A DNA stretch of 64,000 nucleotides, from NCBI RefSeq assembly GCF_003816055.1, contig NZ_CP033906.1, forward strand, positions 1,240,001-1,304,000, in the 5' to 3' direction. Numbering within the stretch: position 1 is the stretch's first letter; every line of letters starts with the position of its first letter. Origin of the DNA: Bacillus sp. FJAT-42376 (GTDB lineage: Bacteria > Bacillota > Bacilli > Bacillales > Bacillaceae). The position numbers were made by a program, and so were the translations under genes. Below, piece by piece: positions 7,887 through 16,439 of the stretch. The notes under the pieces were generated by a model. That model searched no databases. It saw only the letters and a program-made list of their open reading frames with translations, and was not told the DNA's origin.

Positions 7887-8525
7887 ATGAAAGCAAATGC
7901 GATACAGGAAAGCGGAATTGTCGCTGTCATCCGGGGGGCGAATCCGGAGACGATTATCCCAATTGCCCATGCACTGAAGGATGGAGGCGTGACGGCGCTT
8001 GAAATAACGATGGAAAACCCGAAAGCGGTCCGCGTTATTGAACGGCTGAGCGGGGAATTTCATGAAGAAGTGCTGGTCGGTGCAGGAACCGTGCTGGATC
8101 CGGAAACGGCAAGGACTGCCATTATGGCGGGAGCTAAATTTATTTTTTCGCCGACGGTTAATCTGGACACAATCCGCATGGCCAAACGGTACGGCGTCAT
8201 CAGTGTACCCGGTGCCATGACGCCAACCGAGATTTTGGCGGCTTATGAAGCGGGCGCTGATTTGGTCAAAGTATTCCCTGCGAATGTACTGGGGCCTGAA
8301 TTTTTAAAGGCAGTCGCTGGACCGCTCCCGCATATCCCGCTTATGCCGACAGGCGGAATCGGACTGGATAACATGGAGGCGTTTCTGAAAGCAGGGGCAG
8401 CCGCGGTTGGAGCGGGAAGTACACTCGTAAGCGGAAGCATGGAAGCAGATTCCGGCAGCCTCGTAAAGCTTGCGGAACGGGCCAGCCGATTCAGTGGAAT
8501 TTTCCGCGGTTTCCAAGTTAAGTAA
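7887..8525 (+). CDS. kdgA: KDPG/KHG aldolase
   Basis: A 212-residue class I aldolase that cleaves 2-keto-3-deoxy-6-phosphogluconate to pyruvate and glyceraldehyde-3-phosphate. Active-site residues are visible: Glu39 in TALEIT, the Schiff-base Lys128 in DLVKVFPANV, and a phosphate-binding PTGGIG loop near 158. The ribosome site GGGGAGG is 7 nt before the ATG. It acts after KdgK in uronate/pectin breakdown. No kduI, kduD or kdgT is present nearby. Confidence 0.95.
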   Translation: MKANAIQESGIVAVIRGANPETIIPIAHALKDGGVTALEITMENPKAVRVIERLSGEFHEEVLVGAGTVLDPETARTAIMAGAKFIFSPTVNLDTIRMAKRYGVISVPGAMTPTEILAAYEAGADLVKVFPANVLGPEFLKAVAGPLPHIPLMPTGGIGLDNMEAFLKAGAAAVGAGSTLVSGSMEADSGSLVKLAERASRFSGIFRGFQVK

Positions 8526-8609
8526 CAGGTGCGTCCTCTTCTCCAATGGATTATCACAGCCCGGACCAGTACAATAGAGATAGAATCTATAGACAAGAGG
8601 ACGGATTAA

Positions 8610-9617
8610 ATGAAACGCGTAACAATGGCAGATGTAGCCGCAGCAGCGGGAATCAGCAAAAGCACGGTCTCTCAATATTTGAACGGCCGTTATGAATATA
8701 TGGGACAGGACACAAAGGACCGGATTAAGAGAGCGATTGAAGAGCTTGGATATCATCCGAACTATATAGCGAGAAGCCTGAAGCAGAAAAAAACGTCGCT
8801 TGTCGGCATCATCGCCGCCAATATCGTCCATACGGTATCGACAGAGGTCAGCCGGGCCATCGAGGATTATTTTCAGGAAAAAGATATACAGGTGATTTTC
8901 TGCAACTCGTATGAAGATCAGGAGAAAGAAAAGAAATACATCGAAAGCTTAAGAGCGAGACAGGTAGACGGACTCGTGATTTTTCCGACCGGCAAAAATG
9001 TTGAACTTTATAAGAAGCTTGAGGATGAGAGATTCCCAGTCGTATTTGTCGACAGAAAAATGGAAGGTCTCCATGTAAACACGGTCGTCGCGGATAACCG
9101 GGATGCCATTCACCAGGCGGTTAGCCACTTGATAGCGGAGGGACATAAGGATCTTGCAATTTTGACGCCGCCGCTTACAATTTATCCCCGGGTGGAGCGG
9201 GTAGCGGGATTCAGGGAAGCCATGGAGAGACATGGAGGCCGCCTCAGTGATCGTTTTATTCAATCAGTTCAGATCTCAGGAATGGTGGCTGCGCTTGAGG
9301 CTATGTTTGCGGATGGGAATGGTCCTTCGGCACTGATTGCAGGGAATGACTTAACGTTTTTTGAAGTGATGAAGTTCGCCCGGAAGCATGGGGTTCGGAT
9401 TGGCACGGATCTTGCCCTGGTTGTTTTTGACAACATTGAAATGGCGGCCATTTCCGAGCCTGCTCTTACGGTTATTAACCAGCCCGCTTATGAAATGGGC
9501 ATGAAGACCGCGGAGCTTTTATTTGAACAAATCAGTGAAAAATGTGATTCTGCAGGGCTGTATGTATTCCGGACGGAGTTGGAAATCAGAGAATCTTCAC
9601 AAACGAGGAGAGGATAA
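8610..9617 (+). CDS. kdgR: LacI-family repressor of the kdg cluster (KdgR-like)
   Basis: A 335-residue regulator with an N-terminal HTH (MADVAAAAGISKSTVSQYLNG), the hinge region HPNYIARSLKQKKTSLVG and a periplasmic-binding-protein-like effector domain. It lies downstream of kdgKA with its own short leader, so it probably represses the twin operators before kdgK and perhaps itself. Binding of KDG or a related acid as inducer is inferred from context and from B. subtilis KdgR. Confidence 0.82.
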   Translation: MKRVTMADVAAAAGISKSTVSQYLNGRYEYMGQDTKDRIKRAIEELGYHPNYIARSLKQKKTSLVGIIAANIVHTVSTEVSRAIEDYFQEKDIQVIFCNSYEDQEKEKKYIESLRARQVDGLVIFPTGKNVELYKKLEDERFPVVFVDRKMEGLHVNTVVADNRDAIHQAVSHLIAEGHKDLAILTPPLTIYPRVERVAGFREAMERHGGRLSDRFIQSVQISGMVAALEAMFADGNGPSALIAGNDLTFFEVMKFARKHGVRIGTDLALVVFDNIEMAAISEPALTVINQPAYEMGMKTAELLFEQISEKCDSAGLYVFRTELEIRESSQTRRG

Positions 9618-9620
9618 GAA

Positions 9621-9806
9621 ATGGAGCTTCAGCTCGCACTCGACAGGATGAGTGTGGCGGATGCATTGATACTTGCGGGGAAGACCGGACCGTTTATAGA
9701 TTATGTGGAGGTCGGAACCTCCCCCTTAATTTATCCGAGCGGAAAAGCCTCAGCCATGAGAAGGTTTTGGGGATGCACAGCAATATGGAATGAACCTGGT
9801 ATATGA
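9621..9806 (+). pseudogene. Truncated 3-hexulose-6-phosphate synthase (HPS) 5' fragment
   Basis: The first ~36 codons read like the start of HPS/KGPDC enzymes (ELQLALDRMSVADALILAG, then YVEVGTS). The similarity stops after the EVGT strand and the frame then runs 25 unrelated residues to a stop; intact HPS is about 210 residues with metal ligands that are absent here. GAGGAGAGG precedes the ATG and the gene follows kdgR by 3 nt. It is a remnant of a formaldehyde/ribulose-monophosphate or ascorbate-type gene lost by deletion. Confidence 0.7.
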
Positions 9807-9811
9807 AAATG

Positions 9812-9846
9812 GAAAAGCACCCGGACAATGCTCCGGGTGCTTTTTA
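9812..9846 (+). terminator. Terminator of the kdg cluster
   Basis: AAAGCACCCGGA and TCCGGGTGCTTT arms, then Ts. Confidence 0.9.
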
Positions 9847-9966
9847 GTGCAGGTCATTCATTTGTTTTCAAAAATCAGAAAAGATTAAATAATGTGAAAA
9901 ATGGGTAAGTACTACCAATGACGCTAGAAGCTAAATCCTGATAAGGAAGGGAGAGAAAGGATCCGG

Positions 9967-10758
9967 ATGAAAAAGAAATTCATAATGGCGTTCCTCGTGA
10001 CGGCTGCCGTTCTCACAGGCTGTGCCGAGAAAGACAAAGGAGAAGATGGGCTTGAACTCGTCCATGAAGGGCAGTTTATTTTTGCCGCTTCCGGTGAATT
10101 CAAGCCGTTCAGCTATGTGAAGGATGACATGTCGATGACCGGCTTTGATGTAGAAGTAGGAAAAGCAATCGCAAAGGAGCTTGGGCTCAAGCCGGTTGAA
10201 AAGCGGATTAAATTTAAAGGGATTGTTGAAGGAGTCAAAACAGGCCGGGCAGACGTTGCCGTGGCGAGTCACACGATTAACGACATGCGTGCCAAATATG
10301 TGCGTTTTTCCACACCGTACTATTATTCCGGGCCCCAGATTTTCACAAGGGCGGACAGCGATATTAAGACGACCGCTGATCTGAAAGGAAAAGAGGTTGC
10401 CGCAGCAAAGGGATCTACATACGCTGACACAGCGAAGCAGTATACAGGAAACGTAAAAATTTATGACAGTGATATAACTGCATTGAAGGCACTGAGCGAA
10501 GGCCGCCATGATGCGGTGATCACGGATTTTGTAACAGGCAGAAGCGCTGCCAATGAAGGATTCAAGATTAAGGGACAGCAGCTGATTGAACGAAGTGCCC
10601 AGGCAGTCGTGATCCCGAAGGACAACCCGCTGATGGAGAAAAAAGTGAACGAAGCCCTTGAAAAATTGCGCAAGGATGGGACTTTGGCGAAAATCAGCAT
10701 CAAGTATTTTGGTGATGACATCACAAAAGAAGAAACAGCTGAAAAACAAAATCAATAA
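9967..10758 (+). CDS. Polar amino-acid ABC transporter, substrate-binding lipoprotein
   Basis: A 263-residue family-3 solute-binding protein. Lipobox LTGC lies at residues 16-19 after a Lys-rich signal peptide. FAASGEFKPFSY and GFDVEVGKAIAKELG are the usual binding-domain blocks, with a C-terminal LRKDGTLAKISIKYFG. First of three genes forming a PAAT-family importer; the substrate could be cystine, arginine or glutamine and cannot be told from the sequence. Confidence 0.88.
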   Translation: MKKKFIMAFLVTAAVLTGCAEKDKGEDGLELVHEGQFIFAASGEFKPFSYVKDDMSMTGFDVEVGKAIAKELGLKPVEKRIKFKGIVEGVKTGRADVAVASHTINDMRAKYVRFSTPYYYSGPQIFTRADSDIKTTADLKGKEVAAAKGSTYADTAKQYTGNVKIYDSDITALKALSEGRHDAVITDFVTGRSAANEGFKIKGQQLIERSAQAVVIPKDNPLMEKKVNEALEKLRKDGTLAKISIKYFGDDITKEETAEKQNQ

Positions 10759-10776
10759 AGAGAGGGAGTAGGAGCC

Positions 10777-11442
10777 TTGCCTAGTTTGCCGCACTTTTTT
10801 CAAGTATTCGGAGAAAGCTATGATGTCTTTTTAAAGGCGATGCTGCTCACTTTGCAGCTGACGGTCGTATCAATTATCATCGGAATTTTTATCGGTCTGT
10901 TTTTTGCTTTATTAAAAATTTCCAATATTAAGCCGCTTGGGTACATATCGGATGCCTATATTTATTTGGTTCGCGGAACACCGCTCATCGTTCAGATATT
11001 CATCCTGTATTTTGGAATCAGCGGCATCTTTTTAATACCGGATTTCTGGGCCGCATCGCTTGCGCTTGCCTTCCATAATGGTGCTTACATCGCTGAGATA
11101 TTCAGGGGTACCATTCAATCGATTGACAAGGGGCAAATGGAAGCGGGACGGTCCCTCGGGATGACACGGTCTCTTGCCATGCGCAGGATTATTCTGCCAC
11201 AGGCCTTTCGCCGTGCCCTTCCTCCCCTTGGGAACCAATTTATCATCGGACTAAAAGATTCATCTCTGGCCGCCTTCATTTCCATGAATGAATTATTCAA
11301 CGTGGCGACAACGCTCGGTTCCAACAACTTTGATGAAATGACCTACTTATTAATTGTCGCGGTTTATTACTTAATTGTCGTGGCCATTTTGACGATAGCG
11401 GTCAACCTGATTGAGAAAAAACTGGCCGTCAGTGACCGGTAG
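10777..11442 (+). CDS. Polar amino-acid ABC transporter, permease
   Basis: A 221-residue HisMQ-type permease with about five membrane helices and the EAA loop (MEAGRSLGMTRSLAMRRIILPQA, cytoplasmic contact with the ATPase). The start is TTG 10777, with GGGAGTAGGAG upstream. It lies 18 nt after the binding protein and 12 nt before the ATPase. Confidence 0.9.
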   Translation: MPSLPHFFQVFGESYDVFLKAMLLTLQLTVVSIIIGIFIGLFFALLKISNIKPLGYISDAYIYLVRGTPLIVQIFILYFGISGIFLIPDFWAASLALAFHNGAYIAEIFRGTIQSIDKGQMEAGRSLGMTRSLAMRRIILPQAFRRALPPLGNQFIIGLKDSSLAAFISMNELFNVATTLGSNNFDEMTYLLIVAVYYLIVVAILTIAVNLIEKKLAVSDR

Positions 11443-11454
11443 AAGGAGGCAATC

Positions 11455-12195
11455 ATGGATAGAGAAATGATTAAAGTGGAAAAACTGAACAAATCATTCG
11501 GAGATTTGCATGTATTAAAGGACATTGACATGACGGTTTATGAAAGTGAAGTGGTATGCCTGATCGGCTCGAGCGGATCAGGAAAAAGTACGCTTCTCCG
11601 CTGTCTGAATTTCCTTGAAAAGCGTGATAATGGAAAAGTGATTATCGAGGGGGAAGAAATAAAAAAAGAATCCCATAACATCAATGATGTCCGGCAAAAG
11701 GTGGGAATGGTGTTCCAGCATTTCCACCTCTTTCCCCATAAAACGGTGCTCGGAAACGTCATCGAAGCACCCCTGATGGTGAAAAAAATGAACAAGGAAA
11801 AGGCTGTTCAGCTCGGAAAAGAGCTGCTTAAAAAAGTTGGCCTTGAGGATAAAGCGGATGTATATCCGAGCAAGCTGTCCGGCGGACAAAAACAGCGGGT
11901 GGCCATTGCAAGAGCGCTTGCCATGGAGCCGGATATCATGCTGTTTGACGAACCGACCTCAGCTCTCGACCCAGAGCTCGTTGGAGAAGTGCTCGAAACG
12001 ATGAAACAGCTCGCTGAAGAGGGGAAAACGATGATTGTCGTCACTCATGAGATGGGATTTGCACGCGAGGTGGCCGATTCCATCGTCTATATGCACGAAG
12101 GCCGGATTGTCGAGAGAGGAACGCCGGATGAGTTCTTTGACAACCCAAAGGAAGAGCGCTCGAAGGAGTTTTTGATGTCGACCACGTTTAAATAA
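11455..12195 (+). CDS. Polar amino-acid ABC transporter, ATPase
   Basis: A 246-residue ABC ATPase: Walker [11 protein letters not shown]-loop [12 protein letters not shown], signature LSGGQKQR, Walker [13 protein letters not shown] and switch His in VTHEM. This is the GlnQ/ArtP pattern. It completes a three-gene importer operon with the two preceding genes and is followed by a terminator. Confidence 0.93.
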   Translation: MDREMIKVEKLNKSFGDLHVLKDIDMTVYESEVVCLIGSSGSGKSTLLRCLNFLEKRDNGKVIIEGEEIKKESHNINDVRQKVGMVFQHFHLFPHKTVLGNVIEAPLMVKKMNKEKAVQLGKELLKKVGLEDKADVYPSKLSGGQKQRVAIARALAMEPDIMLFDEPTSALDPELVGEVLETMKQLAEEGKTMIVVTHEMGFAREVADSIVYMHEGRIVERGTPDEFFDNPKEERSKEFLMSTTFK

Positions 12196-12204
12196 TGATA
12201 GGAA

Positions 12205-12237
12205 GAAGCTTGAGGTGGACCCTCAGGCTTTTTTTAT
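12205..12237 (+). terminator. Terminator of the amino-acid ABC operon
   Basis: AAGCTTGAGG and CCTCAGGCTT arms, then seven Ts. Confidence 0.85.
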
Positions 12238-12368
12238 GTTTGTATTCCTGTTTAAGAATCTGGTGACATTAAAAATAGAGGTTCAAATATAGAAACAATC
12301 GGTTCTTTTTTTGATTTATTCTTTTTAAGGCATTAAGATAATCACCGCAGGAAAGAGAGGTGCAGAAG

Positions 12369-13103
12369 ATGAGTCAATATGAGGTGGCCACGCTGAAAAA
12401 GGGACTTCTCATCCTGGATGCTCTGCAGCAGGAAGAGAGATTAACTCTGAAGGAAGTCATGGAGAAATTCTCTTTTAATAAATCAACCGCTTTTCGCTTG
12501 CTTTATACACTGGAATCAATGGGCTATATCCGAAAAACGGAGCATGCGTATCACGCTACAGCCAAAATAGGCGGAATTTCCGCTCCGGGTCAGGCTAAGC
12601 TGAATTGGTTATCCGTCCCGCCTCTTTCAGAGCTGAGCAGCGAAATCGGGGAAACTGCCTATGTTGGAATTCTTTCCGATACGGATGTAGTGACGGCCCA
12701 AGTGATTGATGGGAGCCGATCCATTAGAGCGCATTCCGAAGTGGGCGATCGGATGCCTGCTCACCACAGTGCACTTGGTAAGGTGATTCTTGCGTTTCTA
12801 AATGATTCTGAACAAAGGCAAGTACTGCAGGATATAAAGCTAAATCCGCATACGGAAAACACTTTTGCCGATTTTCACTTGCTGAAGGAACATCTTCATG
12901 TGATCCGCAAGCAAGGATATGCGGTGGATGATGAGGAAACTGAAATCGGCCTGCGGTGTATTGCTGCTCCGATTATGTACGAAGGAAAAGTTATTGCCGC
13001 AGTCGCTATATCTGGTCCAGCGACGAGGCTGACGAAAAAGCTCGATAAGCGTCTGAGCAAAAAACTGATTCAGTGCAGTCAGCAAATTTCAGCCATTTTA
13101 TAG
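12369..13103 (+). CDS. IclR-family transcriptional regulator
   Basis: A 244-residue regulator: winged HTH (LTLKEVMEKFSFNKSTAFRLLYTL) and an IclR effector domain with HHSALGKVILAFL and a C-terminal EIGLRCIAAPI block. ATG 12369 is used because GAGAGGTG lies upstream; the upstream GTG 12360 overlaps that site. It heads a four-gene set with an MFS exporter, a UPF0303 protein and a small monooxygenase and probably controls it. Confidence 0.88.
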   Translation: MSQYEVATLKKGLLILDALQQEERLTLKEVMEKFSFNKSTAFRLLYTLESMGYIRKTEHAYHATAKIGGISAPGQAKLNWLSVPPLSELSSEIGETAYVGILSDTDVVTAQVIDGSRSIRAHSEVGDRMPAHHSALGKVILAFLNDSEQRQVLQDIKLNPHTENTFADFHLLKEHLHVIRKQGYAVDDEETEIGLRCIAAPIMYEGKVIAAVAISGPATRLTKKLDKRLSKKLIQCSQQISAIL

Positions 13104-13118
13104 AAAAGGAGCATCAAG

Positions 13119-14297
13119 ATGTCTGCCAAAATTTATTTAGCTCTTCTATCATTTGCCATCAGCGCATTTGCAATCGGAACGACAGAGTTTGTCATTGTCG
13201 GCCTGCTTCCAACCGTTGCGGGTGATTTATCGATTTCCGTAACAAAAGCCGGAACGCTGATTTCAGGCTATGCACTTGCGATTGCGATTGGAACCCCAAT
13301 CGTGACAGTCCTTGCGGGAAGACTTCCGAAAAAAGGATTTCTTATCAGTTTGATGGCGGTTTTCACATTAGGGAATATGCTGTCAGCCGCAGCAGCAAAT
13401 TATGAAATTTTAATGGTATCTCGCATCATTACGGCCGTTGCCCACGGTGTCTTTTTTGCCATTGCTTCAGCGGTTGCAGCCGATATGGTGCCTGTTAATA
13501 AAAAAGGAACAGCGATTTCCATTATGTTTACCGGATTAACGGTAGCCACGATTGCCGGGGTGCCCCTCGGAACGTATATCGGACAAAATTTTGGATGGCG
13601 TTCCACGTTTACAGCCGTTGCCGTCCTCGGACTGATCGGTCTGATCGCGAATGTTTTGGCGGTGGAAAAAGTTAAGAAAGCGGATCAGCCTGCGAAATTA
13701 ACGGATGTGTGGAAGCTAATGAAAAACCGAAGGATCCTTGTCGCCTTGCTCATGACAGCACTGGGTCTGGCGGGAACGATGACCGTATTTGCTTACATCA
13801 CGCCCATTCTCAAGGAAGTGAGCGGATATCCATCCGAAACCATCACCATTCTCCTGCTTGTTTATGGGGTGGCTGTTGCCATTGGAAATATCGTGGGCGG
13901 AAAAATCGCCAATCATCATCCGGTAAAGGCCTTAAGATTTGTATTCGTAATTGAAGCCATTGTTTTGCTCCTGCAAATGTGGCTGCTCCCAAGCAAAATG
14001 CTCAGTATCGTCTCGATTATTTTGCTTGGATTCGTTTCGTTCCTGATGTCGCCAGGTGTACAGGCATATATTGTGACTCTCGCTGAAAAGTTAGTCCCCT
14101 CTGCAAAAGACCTTGCATCTGGCCTGAACATTTCAGCCTTCAACATCGGAATAGCGGCAGGCTCCACTCTCGGAGGATTGGCCGTGGATTATTTGACGTA
14201 TTTGGATACAGCGTGGATTGGTGCGATTCTGGCTATACTTGCTGCAGTTTTGGCAGCTGTAAGCTATCGATCCGATAAAAAACAAAAATTATTTTAG
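13119..14297 (+). CDS. MFS transporter, DHA1 (AraJ/YdhP-like) family
   Basis: A 392-residue protein with 12 predicted helices. TTEFVIVGLLPTVA early and SRIITAVAHGVFFAIASAVA in helix 4-5 are typical of the sugar-efflux/arabinose-efflux DHA1 branch. It lies 15 nt after the IclR gene. Probable proton-driven exporter; substrate unknown. Confidence 0.88.
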   Translation: MSAKIYLALLSFAISAFAIGTTEFVIVGLLPTVAGDLSISVTKAGTLISGYALAIAIGTPIVTVLAGRLPKKGFLISLMAVFTLGNMLSAAAANYEILMVSRIITAVAHGVFFAIASAVAADMVPVNKKGTAISIMFTGLTVATIAGVPLGTYIGQNFGWRSTFTAVAVLGLIGLIANVLAVEKVKKADQPAKLTDVWKLMKNRRILVALLMTALGLAGTMTVFAYITPILKEVSGYPSETITILLLVYGVAVAIGNIVGGKIANHHPVKALRFVFVIEAIVLLLQMWLLPSKMLSIVSIILLGFVSFLMSPGVQAYIVTLAEKLVPSAKDLASGLNISAFNIGIAAGSTLGGLAVDYLTYLDTAWIGAILAILAAVLAAVSYRSDKKQKLF

Positions 14298-14310
14298 AGG
14301 AGAGATTTTT

Positions 14311-14778
14311 ATGAACCTGGAACAGTTTGAAAAATTGGAAATGGATTGTCAGTTTGATTCTTTCACAAACGAAGATGCATTAAAGCTTGGAATGACCGTG
14401 GTTGACTACGCGAAGGAAAACGGGAAATCCGTTGCCGTTCATATTGAGCGAAACCGCGTTCCGCTGTTTACTCACTTGATGGACGGAACATCTGAAGAAA
14501 ATGTATTTTGGCTGTACCGGAAAAAGAGAGTGGTTGACCATTACAACAGAAGCTCCCATTATATCGCGAAAAGATTTGAACAAAATGGGACCACTCACGA
14601 TGAAAGCTCCTTGCTTTCCTCATCCGAATACCAGGCGGTTGGAGGTTCGCTTCCAATCCGGGTAAGGGGAGCAGGGGTAATCGGAAGCTTGACGGTAGCA
14701 GGGCTGACACCCCAAATGGACCATGATTATGCGGCAGAAGGGGTTAAACGCTTTTTAGGAAAGGATGAGGAACAATAA
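14311..14778 (+). CDS. UPF0303 / DUF336-type (heme-degrading-domain-like) protein
   Basis: A 155-residue protein with the UPF0303 pattern: FTNEDALKLGMTVVDYA near the start, the middle NVFWLYRKKRVVDHYNRSS and the C-terminal GGSLPIRV..GVIGSLTVAGL. The family is related to GlcG/HbpS and YBR137W; its biochemical role is unsettled. Third gene of the IclR operon, 13 nt after the MFS gene; the stop TAA overlaps the next start. Confidence 0.85.
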   Translation: MNLEQFEKLEMDCQFDSFTNEDALKLGMTVVDYAKENGKSVAVHIERNRVPLFTHLMDGTSEENVFWLYRKKRVVDHYNRSSHYIAKRFEQNGTTHDESSLLSSSEYQAVGGSLPIRVRGAGVIGSLTVAGLTPQMDHDYAAEGVKRFLGKDEEQ

Positions 14779-15065
14779 TTATTGAACAGGCATCCCTCCG
14801 TATTAAAACGGGTGCTGAAGATGAATTTATCACTTCTCTTCAGCAAGCACTTCCGATTATTGAACGGGCAAAAGGATTGATAAGCTATCAGATGATCCGG
14901 AATATAGAAAATCCTCATTTGTTTATTTTCATAGTCAGGTGGGAAACACTTGAGGACCATATTGAACACTTTGTAAAAAGTGAGGACTTTAAAAAATGGA
15001 ATGCAGCCATTGTCCCATATTTTGCCGGGGAGCCAGAGGTTTTACACTTTGATGAAATCATATAA
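14775..15065 (+). CDS. Antibiotic-biosynthesis-monooxygenase (ABM) domain protein, apparent ATA start
   Basis: The frame reads IIEQASLRIKTGAEDEF through SYQMIRNIENPHLFIFIVRWE and ends DEII, a full-length ABM fold of about 96 residues. No ATG, GTG or TTG is available before codon 35. The family normally starts M-I-I-E-Q; here that Met is ATA at 14775, overlapping the upstream TAA (ATAA), with GATGAGG 4 nt before. A single G-to-A change in an ancestral ATGA would give exactly this. A shorter TTG start at 14877 would remove the first beta strand and helix. Function: dimeric small oxygenase or quinol-interacting protein, substrate unknown. Confidence 0.7.
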   Translation: MIIEQASLRIKTGAEDEFITSLQQALPIIERAKGLISYQMIRNIENPHLFIFIVRWETLEDHIEHFVKSEDFKKWNAAIVPYFAGEPEVLHFDEII

Positions 15066-15090
15066 ATTTTTACTTTGAGCATATCTTCAA

Positions 15091-15132
15091 AAAACAGGCG
15101 GACAATCAACATGGATTGTCCGCCTGTTTAAG
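15091..15132. terminator. Bidirectional terminator
   Basis: AAACAGGCGGACAATC and GATTGTCCGCCTGTTT arms form a 16-bp stem between convergent genes. Confidence 0.92.
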
Positions 15133-15137
15133 CCTGT

Positions 15138-15560
15138 TTATACTTCAAGTGTATGAGGAGGCTCGCCTTTTTTATTCATTAATCTGATTTGATCAGGAAT
15201 GATTTTTAACACAATATAGTTTTCATCATTCGGACCGTCGAACCACATCTTCATATTGTCATCCCATAGGCGCTGTTTCAGCTCTTCGGATTTTTCAATA
15301 GATGCCGTGCCCTCTACTTCAACGTATGTATCGCCGAAGCCTTCCCCGTCATAGCCGAGAAGAATATGAACGTTCGGGTTTTCGTCAATTTCCTCGACTT
15401 TATGGGTTTCAATATCTGTTGGGGTATAAAGGGTCAAATTTTCATTAAAGAAAGTCATATACCGAGAATGCGGCTTGCGGTTTTTCACCGTAGCGAGTGT
15501 CCCGATTTTATTTTGATCGATGATTTTCACAATTTGTTCTTTTAGTTGCTGCTGATCCAT
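15138..15560 (-). CDS. General stress protein 26-like, pyridoxamine-phosphate-oxidase fold (YdaG-like)
   Basis: A 140-residue split-barrel flavin-binding-like protein. KIGTLATVKNRKPHSRYMTFF and NPNVHILLGYDG match the YdaG/GSP26 family as I remember it. ATG 15560 is chosen because AAAGGATGAG lies 7 nt before; the longer form to 15584 would start inside the ribosome site. A sigma-B promoter precedes it. Likely a stress-induced FMN- or F420-type redox protein. Confidence 0.85.
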   Translation of the reverse strand: MDQQQLKEQIVKIIDQNKIGTLATVKNRKPHSRYMTFFNENLTLYTPTDIETHKVEEIDENPNVHILLGYDGEGFGDTYVEVEGTASIEKSEELKQRLWDDNMKMWFDGPNDENYIVLKIIPDQIRLMNKKGEPPHTLEV

Positions 15561-15599
15561 TATTTTCTCATCCTTTCCATTCAATTGCTTACTTATGAA

Positions 15600-15625
15600 T
15601 TACCCTCATTCCCCAAAATTTAAAA
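15600..15625 (-). promoter_or_regulatory. Sigma-B-type promoter of the ydaG-like gene
   Basis: On the minus strand TTTTAA (15620-15625), 14-bp spacer, GGGTAA (15600-15605), against the consensus GTTTAA-N12-14-GGGTAT. B. subtilis ydaG is a sigma-B gene. Confidence 0.6.
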
Positions 15626-15651
15626 CCAGGGAATGTTTTGAATCAATCTGG

Positions 15652-15698
15652 TTGACAGAAGAATGGAAGTGAGATAGAATAAACCTCGAAGTCGAGAT
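15652..15698 (+). promoter_or_regulatory. azoR promoter with MhqR-type operator
   Basis: TTGACA (15652-15657), 17-bp spacer, TAGAAT (15675-15680). CTCGAAGTCGAG at 15685-15696 with flanking GAT fits the inverted repeat ATCTCGAATTCGAGAT reported for MhqR, the quinone-sensing MarR repressor of azoR2 in B. subtilis. It lies just after the -10, a repressing position. Confidence 0.72.
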
Positions 15699-15748
15699 AC
15701 TTTAATAAAAAATATATAATTTCTAACTATTTGAAGGAGAGATAAATT

Positions 15749-16375
15749 ATGGCAAACATTCTATATGTAAAAGCAAATCCAAAAGGTGACGAAATGTCAT
15801 TCTCAGCACGTGTAGCGAACACGTTCCTTGATGCATACCAAACTGAAAACACTGGAGATAAAGTGGAAACACTTGACCTTTACAATACAGATCTTCCAAT
15901 GATCGACGCAGACGTTCTTGGCGGCTGGGGCAAACTTGCTGCAGGACAAGAGCTGACTGACGCAGAACAAGCAAAGATTACCCGTCTTTCTCAGATTGTA
16001 GATCAATTTCTTGAAGCAGACAAAGTCGTATTCTCTGCTCCAATGTGGAACTTCGGATTCCCTCCATTGATGAAAGCTTACATCGATGCAATCGCAGTGG
16101 CTGGAAAAACATTCAAATACACTGAAAATGGTCCAGTCGGTCTTTCCGGCGACAAAAAAGTAGCTCTAATTGAAGCACGCGGCGGAGTATACTCCGAAGG
16201 ACCTGCTCAATCCATGGAGCACACAGAAAGCTACTTCCGCGCAGTGATGAGCTTCCTTGGCATCAATGATGTCACAGTTGTTCTTGCTGAAGGAATGGCA
16301 GCAGATCCTGCAGCAGCTGATGAAATCTTCGGTAAATCTGTAGAAAAAGCAAAAGAAGCAGCACTAAACTTCTAA
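15749..16375 (+). CDS. azoR: FMN-dependent NADH-azoreductase
   Basis: A 208-residue flavodoxin-fold enzyme that reduces azo dyes and quinones with NADH. The phosphate loop ANPKGDEMSFSARVA, the FMN-binding PMWNFGFPPLMKAYID and RGGVYSEGP are characteristic. The ribosome site is GAAGGAGAG. The MhqR-like operator suggests an AzoR2-type, quinone-inducible enzyme protecting from electrophiles. Codon use is strongly biased, which suggests high expression. Followed by a terminator. Confidence 0.93.
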   Translation: MANILYVKANPKGDEMSFSARVANTFLDAYQTENTGDKVETLDLYNTDLPMIDADVLGGWGKLAAGQELTDAEQAKITRLSQIVDQFLEADKVVFSAPMWNFGFPPLMKAYIDAIAVAGKTFKYTENGPVGLSGDKKVALIEARGGVYSEGPAQSMEHTESYFRAVMSFLGINDVTVVLAEGMAADPAAADEIFGKSVEKAKEAALNF

Positions 16376-16387
16376 ACAATACAGCAG

Positions 16388-16420
16388 AACCGTCCGCTCT
16401 TTGAGCGGGCGGTTTTTTGT
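16388..16420 (+). terminator. Terminator of azoR
   Basis: ACCGTCCGCTC and GAGCGGGCGGT arms, then TTTTTT. Confidence 0.92.
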
Positions 16421-16439
16421 GTGTAAACAGATCAGAACG

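Noticed and set aside
8304..8831. 175-codon minus-strand frame opposite kdgA/kdgR
   Set aside because: No ribosome site, composition of an antisense frame.
14877..15065. TTG 14877 as start of a 62-residue protein
   Set aside because: It lacks a ribosome site and would remove the first strand and helix of a fold that is intact upstream in the same frame.
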